From the NCBI RefSeq assembly GCF_964275005.1, contig NC_092699.1, positions 19,086,901 to 19,150,900 of the forward strand: 64,000 nt of DNA. The letters run 5' to 3'. The notes under the pieces are model-generated. The model saw nothing but the letters and a program-made list of their open reading frames with translations, did not search any database and was not told the DNA's origin. Made by a program: the position numbers and the translations under genes. Positions within the stretch are counted from its first letter, which is position 1. Each line of letters starts with the position of its first letter. The DNA is from Diadema setosum. Taxonomy: Eukaryota; Echinodermata; Echinoidea; Diadematoida; Diadematidae. This document shows positions 24,634 through 37,107 of this stretch, in pieces.

Positions 24634-25776
24634 CCCCTTTTCTACTATAGCATGCTGGATGCTAAAAAGTCTGTAGGAAATTAAAATGTGAAAGGGAACA
24701 GGTCAGCTGTGCTTTAATGTCCTGGACATCCTATGACGTGTCCGAGGTCATCTCTAGAATTAATTGACCAGTCAGAGCCCAGTCATAAGCTATCCTTAGC
24801 TTGTGCTTGATCTATTTTATGCAGAAAAGTGTTGTCATCTTCTCTTGCTTGAACGATTCTGTTTGGAGAGAGTTTACTCTAAGGATGTTTTTGTGAATGG
24901 AAAAAGGAATATTTGTGGAAAATTAGACACACTGTTGTAAAGTAGTTTTGGCTGTTTGGTTGCCATTACATTATCATGCACTGTACTATAATGGCCAATC
25001 AAACATCGGCTGACTTTGACATACGTTGCATAGTATTCCATTTCCCCCTCAAAGTATGACTTTTTCCTTAATTTAAGAAAGAAACCAATTAAGTGAACTC
25101 CCATCTTGTTGAACTTCTGTGTCTTTACTTGCTGAGACTCCTAATGAGAGGGCTTTGTTTTTGGTAAGGCGTATGAATTAAGTATTTCTTTTTAAAAACA
25201 AAAAAATAAAAAATGTTGCCCACTGTAGGATGACTCTCCTACGCAATTTTTTCTCAACAGATATTGCGTTCCATGTTTCAGTGCTGATTTATGTACGGAT
25301 AAAGGGTTTTTTTTTTTTTTTGGCTGTTTTCTGGAAGGCTTTGCAATGTTAGCTCAATCAAATTGCTTTTTTTTTCTGTATGTGTTTCTTTAAATAATGA
25401 TGCATCTGCATTAGCCTTTGACCAGTAGATCTAAGCTCAGAAAGCTCAGAAGATTGAACCCATGTTTACCTCCACTCTGCCCCATTTCATACATCGGTGT
25501 TGCACTGAAAGATACAGACAAGATAGGGTAAATGGTCTTATCCTAGCTGCCAGTACAATATGCAGGGTTTGCCATGTTTTTGAGGAGAGGGAGTCGACTG
25601 TGGGTTCACTTTGGAAATTAACTGTAAGTAAAAAAGAAAAAAGAAATAAAGAGACAGTACCCTTCATAGAAATTTTTATGACGTTTATAGGACACAACTC
25701 CTGGAGATTTCTCTCTTTTATACTCTGTGGAGGACACTGCTTCAGTCACCATGAGCTTGTAGCTATTGCTGTCAAC
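24634..25776. other. Unique DNA, nothing recognised
   Basis: A 120-codon plus-strand open frame (25462-25824) runs on into the next MITE and is therefore unlikely to be a gene. Confidence 0.4.
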
Positions 25777-26343
25777 TTAAAGGACAAGTTCACCTTCATT
25801 AACATAAGGATTGAGAGAATGTAGCAATATTAGTAGAACACATCATTGAAAGTTTGAGGAAAATCGGACAATCCGTTCAAAAGTTATGAATTTTTGAAGT
25901 TTTTGTGCAGTCACCGCTGGATGAGAAGACTACTGCAGTGTATGATGTCTCATGTGTACAACAATATAAGGAAAATATAAAGAGAATTTCACAAAATTTC
26001 ATCTTTTGAAAAAAGTACACATTCCCTTGACTCGTTACTGACGTATGTTATGAGTAATATTATTCCCATTGCCTTTAGAAAGAGGCAAGTCAAGTGCTCT
26101 TTTATTATGCGAAAAAAGTGAAAATATGTTGAATTTTCTTTACATTTTCTTTATACCGTTGTACTCATATGACATCACGAGCCTTAGTAGTCTCCTCATC
26201 CAGCGGTTCCAACACAAGAATTTTAAAAATTCATAACTTTTGCATCGATTGTCCAATTTTCCTCAAACTTTCACTGATGTGTTCTACTAATATTGCTGCA
26301 TTCTCTCAATCCTTATGTTTATGAAGGTGAACTTGTCCTTTAA
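25777..26343. mobile_element. Family A foldback MITE, copy 2
   Basis: TTAA-flanked, 567 bp, starting TTAAAGGACAAGTTCACCTT and ending with its mirror image. The arms are complementary through GATTGAGAGAATG, AAAGTTTGAGGAAAATCGG and AAAAGTTATGAATTTTT. The centre keeps the 'AAGTCAAGTGCTCTTTTAT' block. Confidence 0.9.
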
Positions 26344-26637
26344 GATTACTTCTACCAATCTGTTTGCCTCCAGAAACTTATGTTAAGTGAACATTCCTCT
26401 AAGATACTATGAGTGATTAGACCAGCAATACTGGAGTAATGCCATCCCAAAATACATCACTGGAGAGAATTATCATTGACTTACATTCAAAGTGATATAT
26501 CACTCCATTTTCATATTTCAGATTTGTCTTTTAAGTGAAGAATAATTTTTGTTTTATGAGCTCTACGCTTTTAAGTCAGTCTGGATACTAAAAATGAGAG
26601 AGGACAGAACAAAGATACTAATAATAGAAAATCCTCT

Positions 26638-27664
26638 TTAAAGATAATATAAAGTTTTGGTATTACCTCAAAAGTTTCCCTGAATTTCCTTGTCTTAGTT
26701 TGTGTTTCAGGTTAAAGTACCTTTCATATAACTAACACTGTGAGACTTACTCGCCCCAAAGTGCTCTCATGTCTTAGTAATCATTCAATAATGGTTTCGT
26801 ACCAGAGCCGCCGCCGTACGACGGCGGCGAGGTAGTACACGTATTGTGCGAGATAACTGCGACCAGCAGCGTGCAGCCCCATACGCATACTGTGTAGCTA
26901 ACTGCGACCAGCAGCCCCATACGCATAGCTAAATGGGGCTTCGCATTGTAGCTTACAGGATGACAGATTTAGTATCGCGGGTAAATATCAACTTAAAATC
27001 CCAAAATTTCTTCAATTTGAAGACTTACCAGTTAAGTTGAAGTATTAAAAACAGGCTTTGGGCAACATTTGGTTTTGCCAATAGTCCCTTTCTGTTCGAA
27101 TTGATGACTGAATGTGACTCGGTCGAGAGGACCTTGGGAGAGCTACACTGAATTGACGGCCAGCGCATGCGCACACAAACATCTTATCCGTTCATGGATT
27201 TGAAATTTGTTCGCATGTGATGTGTGCGTATGCGCTGGTCGTAGTAATGTATGTAGCTCTCCCAAGGTCCTCTCGACAGAGTCACATTCAGTCACCAATT
27301 CGAACAGAAAGGGACTATTGGCAGAACCAAATGTTGCCCGAAGCCTGTTTTCAAGACTTCATCTTAATTGGTAAGTCTTCAAATTGAAGAATTTTGTGGA
27401 TTTTAAGTTGATATTTACCCGCGATACTAAATCTGTCATGATCCTGAATGTTACAATGCGAAGCCCCATTTAGCTATGCGTATGGGGCTGCTGGTCGCTA
27501 TGCGTATGGGGCTGCTGGTCGCAGTTAATTGCATGATTACTAAGAAATGAGAGCACTTTGGGGCGAGTAAGTCTCACAGTGTTAGTTATATGATAGATAC
27601 TTTAACCTGAAACATGTAAATTCAGGGAAACTTTTGAGGTACCAAAACTTTTTATTATCTTTAA
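26638..27664. mobile_element. Large foldback element (family E), ~1.03 kb
   Basis: TTAA at 26638-26641 and 27661-27664 bounds a near-complete palindrome. The left arm runs TTAAAGATAATA, CCTCAAAAGTTTCCCTGAAT, ACTAACACTGTGAGACTTAC and CGCCCCAAAGTGCTCTCAT, then a GCAGCCCCATACGCATA block, to the centre near 27190. The right arm is the complement in reverse order. The arms are not exactly equal. The left carries an extra GC palindrome, CGCCGCCGT-acg-ACGGCGGCG, at 26809-26829. In both arms the CTGCGACCAGCAG/CCCCATACGCATA block is duplicated. The centre contains the NRF1-like word GCGCATGCGC at 27163-27172. There is no open frame that could encode a transposase. Confidence 0.85.
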
Positions 27665-28319
27665 GACCCTCTTGGAACTACTGCATACATTTGTCTGAAC
27701 TAGTAGGAAAGTAATAGGAAAAGGAGTCATATCTTTATCTTTCTGAAAAGAAGTCTTCATTTGGGAGCATTTGAAATTATTTAATACCAGTTTCAAAGTT
27801 GTTTCCTTCTTTGTCTTCAGAATACAAACCAAAGTTGTGATAGAACTTGATAATGATGCTTTACAAGTTAACTTTCGAATGCTGCTGCAGGCATCTCCCA
27901 GTAATACAAGACAGATGCCCGTAATGATACTGTGTCAATATTGGGAGAGTGACGTGAATGTTTCGATGTAGAGACCAGATTAAAACATTGCCCGCAACAC
28001 AGAGGATGTTTTTCTATGTCTCCTCTTCCTTTCAATGGGAGATAGATTCTCCATGATGTGTTTTAAATGGGGCCAACAACCTTGAGAATGTTTCTGTGAT
28101 GTAATACACACCTGTGCACACAAATCAAGAGAGAGCCGTCAGCGATTATCATGCTGCCCTTAATGACTCGCAGAACACATGCTTAATGTGCAATTATTGC
28201 GTCGAGTGTCTCCGGCAATCGGAAGAAAGTTGGCAGTAAGGCCATCTTTCTCATCATTCATTGGGGCACGATCAGGTTACGTTTAATGTGGTCCGTTCTC
28301 ATCGCGCAATAACACAGCA
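27665..28319. other. Unique DNA, GC-richer toward the right
   Basis: About 28090-28315 is GC-richer than its surroundings and free of repeats. It has no open frame with splice signals and could be a regulatory island. Confidence 0.3.
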
Positions 28320-28710
28320 TTAAAGGGAAATGAAAGCGTAAGAAACTTGTGGATTGAGTGAATGCAGCAATATTAGTAGAACACATCAGTGAAAGTTTGA
28401 GGAAAATCAGACAATCCATTCAATAGTTATGAATTTCAAAAATTTTGGTGCAGCCATTGCTATATGAAAAGACTTAAAATTTGTGACAGAAGATATGAAG
28501 AATGATATAAAAAAATATAAAGAAAATTCAGCATATTTTCATATTTCTAGCATAATGAAAGAACACTTGACTTGCATCTTTCACAAAGCAGGGGGAATAA
28601 TATTACCTTCCGCATATGTCAGTAACAAGTGACTATAAGTAGCAAGTAACAATGTGTCCTTTTCATTAAAAAAAAAAATTGTGAATGATTTGTGTTTCAT
28701 TTCCCTTTGA
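28320..28710. mobile_element. Family A foldback MITE, copy 3 (right arm lost)
   Basis: The left arm is complete (TTAAAGGGAAATGAAAGC, GATTGAGTGAATGCAGCAAT, AAAGTTTGAGGAAAATCAG), followed by the loop with AAAGCAGGGGGAATAATATT. Most of the right arm is missing and only the last ~15 bp (GTTTCATTTCCCTTT) remain. An internal deletion has thus removed one arm of the palindrome. Confidence 0.8.
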
Positions 28711-29023
28711 GACATTGGATGTGCAGGCTTTCCATTTAAAATGGTTGAAAAATTGTGAAGTTCAAAACGTAGCAATTTTCTGGGGAGAAGTATAACAACA
28801 CTCTGGCCAGCTTGCTATGCATTTCATGTGTGCCCATGGAGTATTGGGTAGAAGTCATGACTTGTGGCAAATATCACAACTTTTCTGCAGTAGACATTCT
28901 CATAACAAACTTTCATGCAGTTAGAAAGTTACAAAAATTATTCTTCAGTGTTCATTTATTCTGCAGTGTCTTAATTGGCAATATGTGCAGTTGCCTGACA
29001 AATTTTTTCCCCAATGTCCCCAG
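28711..29023. other. Unique DNA upstream of a candidate exon
   Basis: It contains no repeat. The last 20 bases are a typical pyrimidine-rich acceptor tract. Confidence 0.4.
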
Positions 29024-29116
29024 TTTTCACTGGCAATGTGAATGGCCCAGAGGTTGGCGTCTCCAGGAGACTGCTGGCTGTAGACACAGGTGCCAAGCTG
29101 GGTGATGTTGTCTTAG
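29024..29116 (+). CDS. Candidate internal exon, 93 bp, product unknown
   Basis: A strong acceptor (TTTTTTCCCCAATGTCCCCAG) precedes and a donor (TTAG|GTATTC) follows. Between them one frame stays open with two bases before the first full codon and one after the last, so the exon is phase-symmetric. It adds 31 residues' worth of sequence, beginning FTGNVNGPEVGVSRRL and containing AVDTGAKLGDVVL. The composition is richer in G and C than the flanks, and the residues are mixed as in a folded protein rather than low-complexity. I do not recognise the family. No adjoining exon with a matching phase was found nearby, so this would belong to a long-intron gene. It could also be chance. Confidence 0.4.
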
Positions 29117-32100
29117 GTATTCTTTGCTTGCTATCCATCACACAGTCTTCTCCAATCTTCTGTCAATGAGAAAGGAGAGCATTTGGAAAGAGAAAACACC
29201 ATATCACACCAACTGAAAAAGTTATAGATGGAGAACAAGAATAGATCTTACAAACTAGAAGTGAGCAGAAGCATGGTTCAATCTCTCTTGTAATTAGAAA
29301 AGTTGTGAAGTGGACCGGAATCTTGTAAGTTAATTGAAGTGTAGAACAGAAAGTGGAAAAGATAAAGAGCTAGAAACAAAGACAGAGGTTGGGAATGAAA
29401 TAAAAAAAGATGGAAGAATATAATTTGCTGAGGAAATCAAGATAGATGATAGAAAAAAAAACATGTTCTTAGAGAAAATATCAGGAAAGGGAGTAACAAA
29501 GAAGAGAAATAGATAGGGGGGGGGTGGAGCTTGAGAGGGTTAAGCTGCACAGACTGTGACGAAAGTAGTGTCCCTACAGCAGACTTCTTGAAAGGATGTA
29601 ATCTGCACTTAACAAATAACAGTTAAGTCCCCTGATAGGGGATCAATATGCTATTAAAGGGGTGCTGAACTCTTGAGATCCGGTGCTGTAAAATAAGTGT
29701 ACACATACGCAGCGTTTGACATTAGTGCCCTCCGATAGCACCTGCATTAAGTGCAAAGTACATCAACAAAGGTTATTGGTGACCACTTACCCATAGCAAT
29801 TTAGACACGAAAGCAAAACACTTGAGAGATTAGAATTGTGATGTTTGTTGCATCACTTTCCCTTATGCACAGTTCTTGCAAATGGTTTGTTAATGTTATT
29901 TGATATTAGGTTTCTTGTGACTGTTAATTTTCTCTTAAAGTCATCATGTGGAAATATTGAACTTTGCCAATGTAATCGCATCACTCGTCTAATAAAGTGA
30001 AAAACCACACCATTTTCAAGCTTGTGTTAAAATAGATAATCAAGTCAACCCAAAATAGCATAGAGTATGTTTCATCCACATGGACATATATAGAAAATGA
30101 AAGGTATAGCACATCAGATTTTCAAATGTTCAAAATTGAGACCTGCATGTTTAATACCATCTATCTAGTATACTTCACAAAACTGCAAGAATAGAGACAG
30201 AAGTGGGTTTCAATTTGACAGTGTTTCAGTTTCTGAGTGTTCAACTTGAGATTTTAGTTTGCCTCACCAATTCTTAAGTATCTCACCACTCAGTGATATC
30301 TGTACTTTGAGTAGGACCTCTTAGTAGGATTCCCAAGAAATGATTGTATGATGGAGCTGGCATTTGAACATCATGGAATAGTTGTGGAAAACTTCTTGGA
30401 ATTCTTACTTATAAATGATTCATAAATGATTTAATCTTTGTATTGTAAACTTCCAGCAAATTTATTTCATCAGCTGTTGTGAGTCGGACAGTTATGAGTT
30501 CTTCTGTTGGAACACCCAAAACCATTTTGAGATAAAATGTAGTGTAGACCTCTGATAGATTGTCAGAAAAGAAAGGACTGGAAGACACAGGACTTATCCC
30601 TTAGATGGATCAAGCGATGTAATCTTGTCAAAGTTGTGAAGAGAGGCGGTTTCTGTTCAAGCTCTGTGATACCAGGCAAGTGACGTGAGCTCATCGGCTC
30701 TGTCTGCACGGGAGCCATGTAAGTGCAATCTATTTGTGCCTCAGTCTCCTGGGAATGTTTGCACAGTGGTGTAGTCAATGCATTGGTACAGAGAGAACCT
30801 GCTGAGGTACTGTGGAAGCGTGGATGTTTGTCTTCATCCTGTTTTATGAGATTATATTGATTCCCCATATACTAGAAGGCGAAAACATTATGGCGTGTTT
30901 GTATTTTTAGGAAGAGTAACTTAAAGTCACTTGTACAATGCAAAACAATGTACACAACAACCTACACACTTTCACTTTTCATATTTTCCCTGTATTAGCA
31001 GCAGGTAATTGGTATTTGAGAGGCAAATTAATCTCCCTGTGGCTTACAAGCTGATGTGGTTTACCTGATGTTGCCTGGACTCAAAGAAGTGTCTATTTTG
31101 GTTCATTAAACTTGACATTGGTAGGCCTATCCACTGTGAGTGATTAGACAGTCTATTGCCCAGGGAGATTTGCAATGGTACTGGAGTGATGAGTCAATTA
31201 GAACATCCTTGCATTATACAAATGCACATTAGTCCTTGCTTAAAAGGGGATACTCCTATTTCTGATGCCACTACTTTAACATCTAAATTACTTGTTTGTT
31301 ATTGGCAACAAATGCTCTTGTGTTTTTAAGGTGTGATAAGTAGATCAAGGCCTGTATCATACAGTGATACTAAAAATTTGTTATCAATCTAAATTCAATC
31401 ATTTTTTTTTTCCTGGTTGACTAAATATACAGTCAACTCTAACTCTTTGAAATATGTGTCTAATAGGAGGTTTGAGGTATGAACCAAAATGAAGAGCATG
31501 TAAAAAAAAAACAAAAAAAAAACCTTAAATTGCCTACAGTACAGAAAGGGAGTCGAGCATAGTTTTCTGAACATGGAAGTTTCCATATCAAACACATTTC
31601 TGACTCCATCTCAATGATATTCTGATAAAATACAAGCCCCAAAGCAAGAAGAGTATAACCTGATTAAAAAGAAAATGTGAAAAAATTGTGTTTTGTTCAT
31701 AAACATAAGTTTCATATTTTTAGAACTACCGCTTGTCCAAAATTCTATTTTTCCTTTTTTAAATTTTGAGGTAGTATTTTATTAGCATGTATCATCGCCT
31801 GCCCAAAAACTTTAAAGCCAAAGTTCTTGAAAGTGTTTGTGTTTGGTTGCCCCTTTCCGTGATGTTTTCTTGTAAGTTTTTCGGAAGTGAAGTGAGACGG
31901 CTTATGAATTTTTTTGTTTAGAAAGCTTAAATTTTGTAAAATATTATTGTCAGAAATCCAAAATCAGAAATTTTGGATTAGGTTATGATATCAGGCTATT
32001 TGTGGCAACATCACGTTTGACTCCCCACATTAGGGTTTTTTTTCTGCATTTTTGATATGTGCCAAACTACGACAATAGTAAAAAAAAATTTGCTAACATC

Positions 32101-33560
32101 AATACAAATGATGATGATAGAAAAATAGAATAACAGTAATCAGTGATATAGATTGAATAATATGTCTATTGCCATTTCATAAAGGTGAAGGTAGGCATAA
32201 AGCATATAAAATTATGTACAACAAAGTTCTCTCTTATATCATTTGAATGACAGATCTTAGGAATGACCTTTCCCAGGTTGCTATATTTAGTCATATTTTC
32301 ATCACCAATCAGCCACATCACTGAAGAAGGTTAAATCCAATTAAGATACCTGTCATACCCACCAAAAAATGAAGGGTGTGTTGTTTGTCAACACTTTGCA
32401 TGCCTCATGTTTCCATTCATGACCTGATTAATCTACCTAAGGTGAGTAATACTCGAGTGATTCCTTCCTCTCCATTCTGTTCATTGCCTCAATCCCTCCC
32501 TCCTTCCTCCCCCCCCCCCCCTTCCCTCCCCTTTCCTCTTCATCTTTCTCCGTACTCCACCCCTCCCTCCTTCTCTGCTTCTTCTACCTCTTTCCCTCTC
32601 TTATTTTTAATTTCTCTCTATCTCTTCCTCTTCCATCTCTTATTAGATTTTAAACCATGGATATCAGCCCTTTGAACAAAGTGATAACCAAATATTTCAT
32701 GGACATCGTATCAACAATGTAAAAAATTATGAATTTTCGGGAGATTATAAAAAAAAGATCCTTTTTCACAACATTTTCACAAAATCACATTATTGCTGAT
32801 GTCATATAATGTAGAAACATTGTTTTGGATTACTTTGATGATTGTTTTGTTTTGAAACGCAAATTAGTATTTTTAGTATTCAAAATTCCATCAGGTTTTT
32901 TATATAAGAACAATGGAGATACAAGCTCTTGTCACCACAAGGACAATGTAACATCTTTTTCACATCCATTTCTTTCATTGTCCTAAAATAACAGCTAAGT
33001 CCTGTGAAAGAAAATAATACATACAATTTGTTCTATTTTTATCCTCTCGTTGTTTCTTTTTCTTCCTTTGATTCCAGCATGTTTGTCTCGAAATGGTTGT
33101 CTTATCAAACTAATAGCTCAGCTTGTTGTCTGCTTAGTTGCACAGGATCTAGTAGAATTATGGAAGAACCAGAGTACTGAATTAAAGGGTGAAATATTCT
33201 ATCACATTAGAATAAAGTGTTCGTTCAAATCCAAACTAACATAAAGGCATTTACTTATATGCCATTGTCTGCTCTATTATGCACAGACTAGACAAAACAA
33301 ACAAACAAACAACTATTGTGCCGGCATTTGTAATGAAGCTCTTTTTTTATTTTTTATTTTTACATTTGTAGCACTGCATATCAGTACCTTTGTGTGTGTT
33401 TTCTTCAAAAATTATGTTCATGTTAGACACCACATAAACCTCTTGTGACAAGGCAGAGGCAAGGGAAACATAGAAGAGAGAGCTCCAGAAAGTGTTTTTT
33501 AGAAGCTCTTTACAAATCAGCCCCTGGAAGGGGAAGAGTAGGTGAGGTCAGGTGAAGTTT
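29117..33560. other. Unique DNA, no gene recognised
   Basis: These 4.4 kb hold a G-run near 29517-29524, A-runs near 31502-31520 and a C/T-rich low-complexity stretch at 32490-32640 with a C12 run. A 101-codon minus-strand frame (30563-30868) lies in a slightly GC-richer island without clear splice sites. A donor-like CTAAG|GTGAGT at about 32440 has no open frame of useful length before it. The frame at 33050-33244 follows a decent acceptor but lacks a donor. Confidence 0.4.
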
Positions 33561-33992
33561 TGGGGTGCGTTTTTCCAGAAAATTTTCTGAGGCAAAATCA
33601 CGATTCTAAGCGTGTTTGAGGCATTTTTTGAGGTAAATAAATGCAACTGTGTTTTCAAATTTGTTTAGAAACAGTGATTTGAAACATCAAAAAATATAAA
33701 GGCGATTTGAAATGCGATTAAGACTACGATCATCTTTCTGCAAGTAGATAAATGCAATGCTGTTTTGAAACATGATTTGTATCTCCGGCCCAGGTCAATA
33801 TCCAGCTGTTTCCAGTTGGGGAGAAAAGTGCATGCCATTTGTGTTTTCTACTGATTGTTTGTTCATGAATGATAAAGGCATGTTTGGTGGTATGCAGTTG
33901 ACCTCTACTTCCTGGGTTGAATGGCGAAGCAACTGCACACTGACAACACTCGAATTATGATTATATGATTGTTAGATAAACGCGGCACCCCA
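33561..33992. mobile_element. Possible decayed MITE with TGGGGTGC ends
   Basis: TGGGGTGCGTTT at 33561 is mirrored by AAACGCGGCACCCCA ending at 33992. The interior repeats words such as GATAAATGCA, GAAACA and GATTTGAAA. Similar words continue to about 34080, so the true right end may lie further out. No target duplication is visible. Confidence 0.35.
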
Positions 33993-36900
33993 AGAATTGT
34001 GTTTCAAACAACGTTTGTAAATGCTATTGGAAACACGTTCTGAAATGTGAGTCTCTCTCAAGTTAGATAAATGCAGCTTTATGAGTGCTCACCCTTACTA
34101 CTTGCAACATTTTGCAGGTGATGAGAAGAAGTTCATGATTTCTGGGCTAATGTACTGTTTGGAAAGTTTCTTGGCTTGTCCAATATATATTTGAAATTTC
34201 ACTTGTTAACGTCATTCCACAATATCACACAATCTATTTGATACTATCATACCGGTTGGTACGTTCAGTGAGAGTGCTCTGTATAATGAAAATGACACCT
34301 ATGTTTAACATCATGGCCTGTCTCATATAATTCTTCTTAAAGTTTGACAGTTTTTGAAAACTTGTAGTCATGGCAACATCCCAATGCCCTGTTGGAATCC
34401 TAGCTGGTGTGGTCCTGGAAGTTGCAAAAATTAGATTTTATCTGGAGTGGTTGTGTACCAGTAGACATAGTCCCAACTATGACCCTATGGTATATGAGAA
34501 GTGCACAATGATCATCAAAAAGTTTGAATCATTAAAAAAGCAAGAGGAAGAATGAAGGAATGAGCAAATGTGAGATAGCATTTCTATTTATGTTTAATTT
34601 AAACGTAATATCCATAAATGGAAAATAATAGGAATATTGAGCAGTTAAAGGAAATAATAATTCCCCTGTGAATGACATCTACAATAATTGTAGAGCACTG
34701 AGACTCATTGGTGCAATGTGACCTTAGCCCCATGACACAATGATGGGACTGGCCCCTTGAATTCAAACACAGCCGAAAGTGACAAGATGGGAATATTGGT
34801 TGGGATGTGCGGCGTGATCATCCGTGCGAGAAGTGTAAAGCTGGGAACCACACGTCACTCCTAAATGAGACACTTCCTGTCCTAGCGCATCGGCACACTC
34901 AATCCCCCCCCCCCCTGCATCTCTCCCTCTCTCTTCCATCTCTCTTTTTCTCTCTCTCCATCTCTCCTCCTCTCTCTCCATCTCTCCCTCTCTCTCTCCA
35001 TCTCTCTTTCTCTCTCTCCATCTCTTCCCCCTTCTCGTCTCCAGCTCTCGCTGCTTCATGTAGATGACATTTCTGACTAATGCTTATACACTGCAGAAGG
35101 CTGGCCTTAATAAGAACTCGTCTGATGACATTTAAATGAATTTATCTGTCTGACTCTCCCACTGATTGTTATCTGCAAGATCAGTTTCACTTGTGCACAG
35201 GAATAAAACCAAGACTGAAGAAAAAGTGAGAGAGAAGAGGAGAAGAAGGAGTGAACAAGAGGTTTACCAATAAGGGTAATATATGAGAAAAGAAATAGTC
35301 TAGATTTTGAATTTGATACAAAATTCTATGTAATATCTTATTTTCTTGTAAATTGCATCTGTTAGCATGTAGCGTATACCATGGACAAAAACTTCCTTTG
35401 CATTTATTCTCTCCCTAGCGCCCCTCATTCTCATGTCCCACCCCTTCCCAGCCCCTATCTCCCTGTCCATGTGGTGGTATGCCACAAAGTCACATGACAC
35501 TGTATAACGAGAGACACTGACCTTTCGTTCAAGAGGTCATTGAACCTGTGTGCAGGTCGTAATCATTCTCATAGTCATGATAGTGTGTGGGAAAGGTAAC
35601 AAGTCATTTTATGGAGCATTCCTGGCCGGTAAGGCACCTTTGAAACGTTCATAAATGGATTGTGTAATATTTGTTTCACTGGGCATGAGCCAACCTCCTT
35701 CAAAATTATTATGAAATCTACCAAAGCTGCTGGTAATTAATTGGTGCTTAGAACACTGTCTGAAAATGTGGCAGAAATGATGTTGACGCTAAAATAAGAG
35801 AATACCTTCACAACCTTTATTTTTTTATTGGCATTCATAACAATTTGACATCATCATTACAAAATCAGGGCTTTCAGTAATGTTGAAAGTAATACATAAA
35901 TATGTATACATACACAATAGTTTTCTTCTTTCTCGATCTGTTTTGCTATCCAGCTATCTTCTCAAATGGAAATGAACAAACAAACAAACAAACAAACTAG
36001 TGGAATGTGACTCTTGGCCAAATCACTGCCCCAGACAGTTTTTGCAGTAAAAAGTCTTTGTTAAATATGTGCCATTTAGATTAAATTCTGATTATTGTCA
36101 GTCTTGTAGGCTGGTCATATTGAAATGCAATTCTGAATTTTAAATTAACACCAAACTAGCACCAATGTAGATATGTGTATTTTGTAATCACATTTGTGAT
36201 TTTTTTTCTTCTGAAAGATAGCATGTTAGTAATTTCATTCTTAAAAAGTAAACAGAGAATAGTTTTCGTATACAGATAGTAGTTGTATATTTTTTGTGAT
36301 ATTTCCATCAGCAGTGATGACATGTTGGTGTGTTGTTGTTGTTGGACTTTATTTGGGTGGGGGGACAAAATCTTTGCAAAAGTTTTTATACCATGCTTGC
36401 TCTTAAGTTACTCAAAACCCTTCTCTCTGTTAAAGTAATCACATAAATATATTTGCTACAGATTGTGTGCAGAATCTAGTTATCTGTACCATCATAACAG
36501 TACAGAAGTAAACTTTCTCCTCAGTAAACAGAGAGTTACTTGTAGGCAGTCCAATAAAATGTAAGCTGTGGTAATTTGTGATTAAGGTTAGGTGAGGCTG
36601 ATTGTTAGAATCCAATACAATAATTAGTTATTTGAATCAAGGTCGTAAAGCCAGACTACTTTGTAAACAAGCATAGTCTTTCAGGGAAAGTGAGATTTTT
36701 TTTTTTCACTGTTTGATGGTGGATAAAATAGTTTTAATTCCTGTGTATTATGAGATTACATGGCCTAAATGTAAGTGGGCAAACCCTGGCAAAAAAAAAA
36801 AAAAAAAGAAGAAAAGAAAAAAGTATTTAATCACTCTCAGAGTAACTGACATTGAAAAGATTGAAGTTTGACCTATTTGAAAGAAGAAGAAAAAAACCCA

Positions 36901-37107
36901 AAATAACTTGGAAGCCTTGAAGTTTTCCTTACTTGCTGTAGTAAAAAACAAACAAACAAACAGACAAATAAAAGTCATACATTTATTATGCAGTGACATA
37001 GAGTTTGGCACTGTCATGTTCCAGGTACTGTTTTGCATAATGATTCCTGAAATAATGCATGCTCCCTGTATTTCACAATGCTGTAGAAAGTAAAATCCCA
37101 ATCCCAG
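33993..37107. other. Unique DNA with low-complexity tracts
   Basis: A small open frame at 34370-34555 begins in a good Kozak context (GTCATGGCA) but has no other support. The same spot carries half of an RFX X-box (CATGGCAAC). A pyrimidine tract follows (listed separately). (CAAA)n occurs at about 35982-35998 and 36949-36961. Confidence 0.4.
34905..35045 (+). repeat. Pyrimidine tract with CTCTCCATCT minisatellite
   Basis: A C11 run is followed by several imperfect repeats of CTCTCTCTCCATCTCT at roughly 16 or 32 bp spacing. Both strands give long but meaningless Ser/Pro/Leu or Arg/Glu open frames. Confidence 0.85.

Noticed and set aside
25727-25745. Shared GGACACTGCTTC word upstream of two family A copies (25.73 kb and 51.88 kb)
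   Set aside because: It is a single 12-base match with no extension, at different distances from the MITEs, so it is probably chance.
30563-30868. 101-residue minus-strand frame in a slightly GC-richer island
   Set aside because: No clear splice or start signals and no recognised motif.
34763-35067. Overlapping frames rich in Arg/Glu (-) or Ser/Pro/Leu (+); similar cases at 12240, 21198-21516, 32376, 41332, 43985-44347, 49960 and 60452
   Set aside because: They are created by purine or pyrimidine low-complexity DNA.
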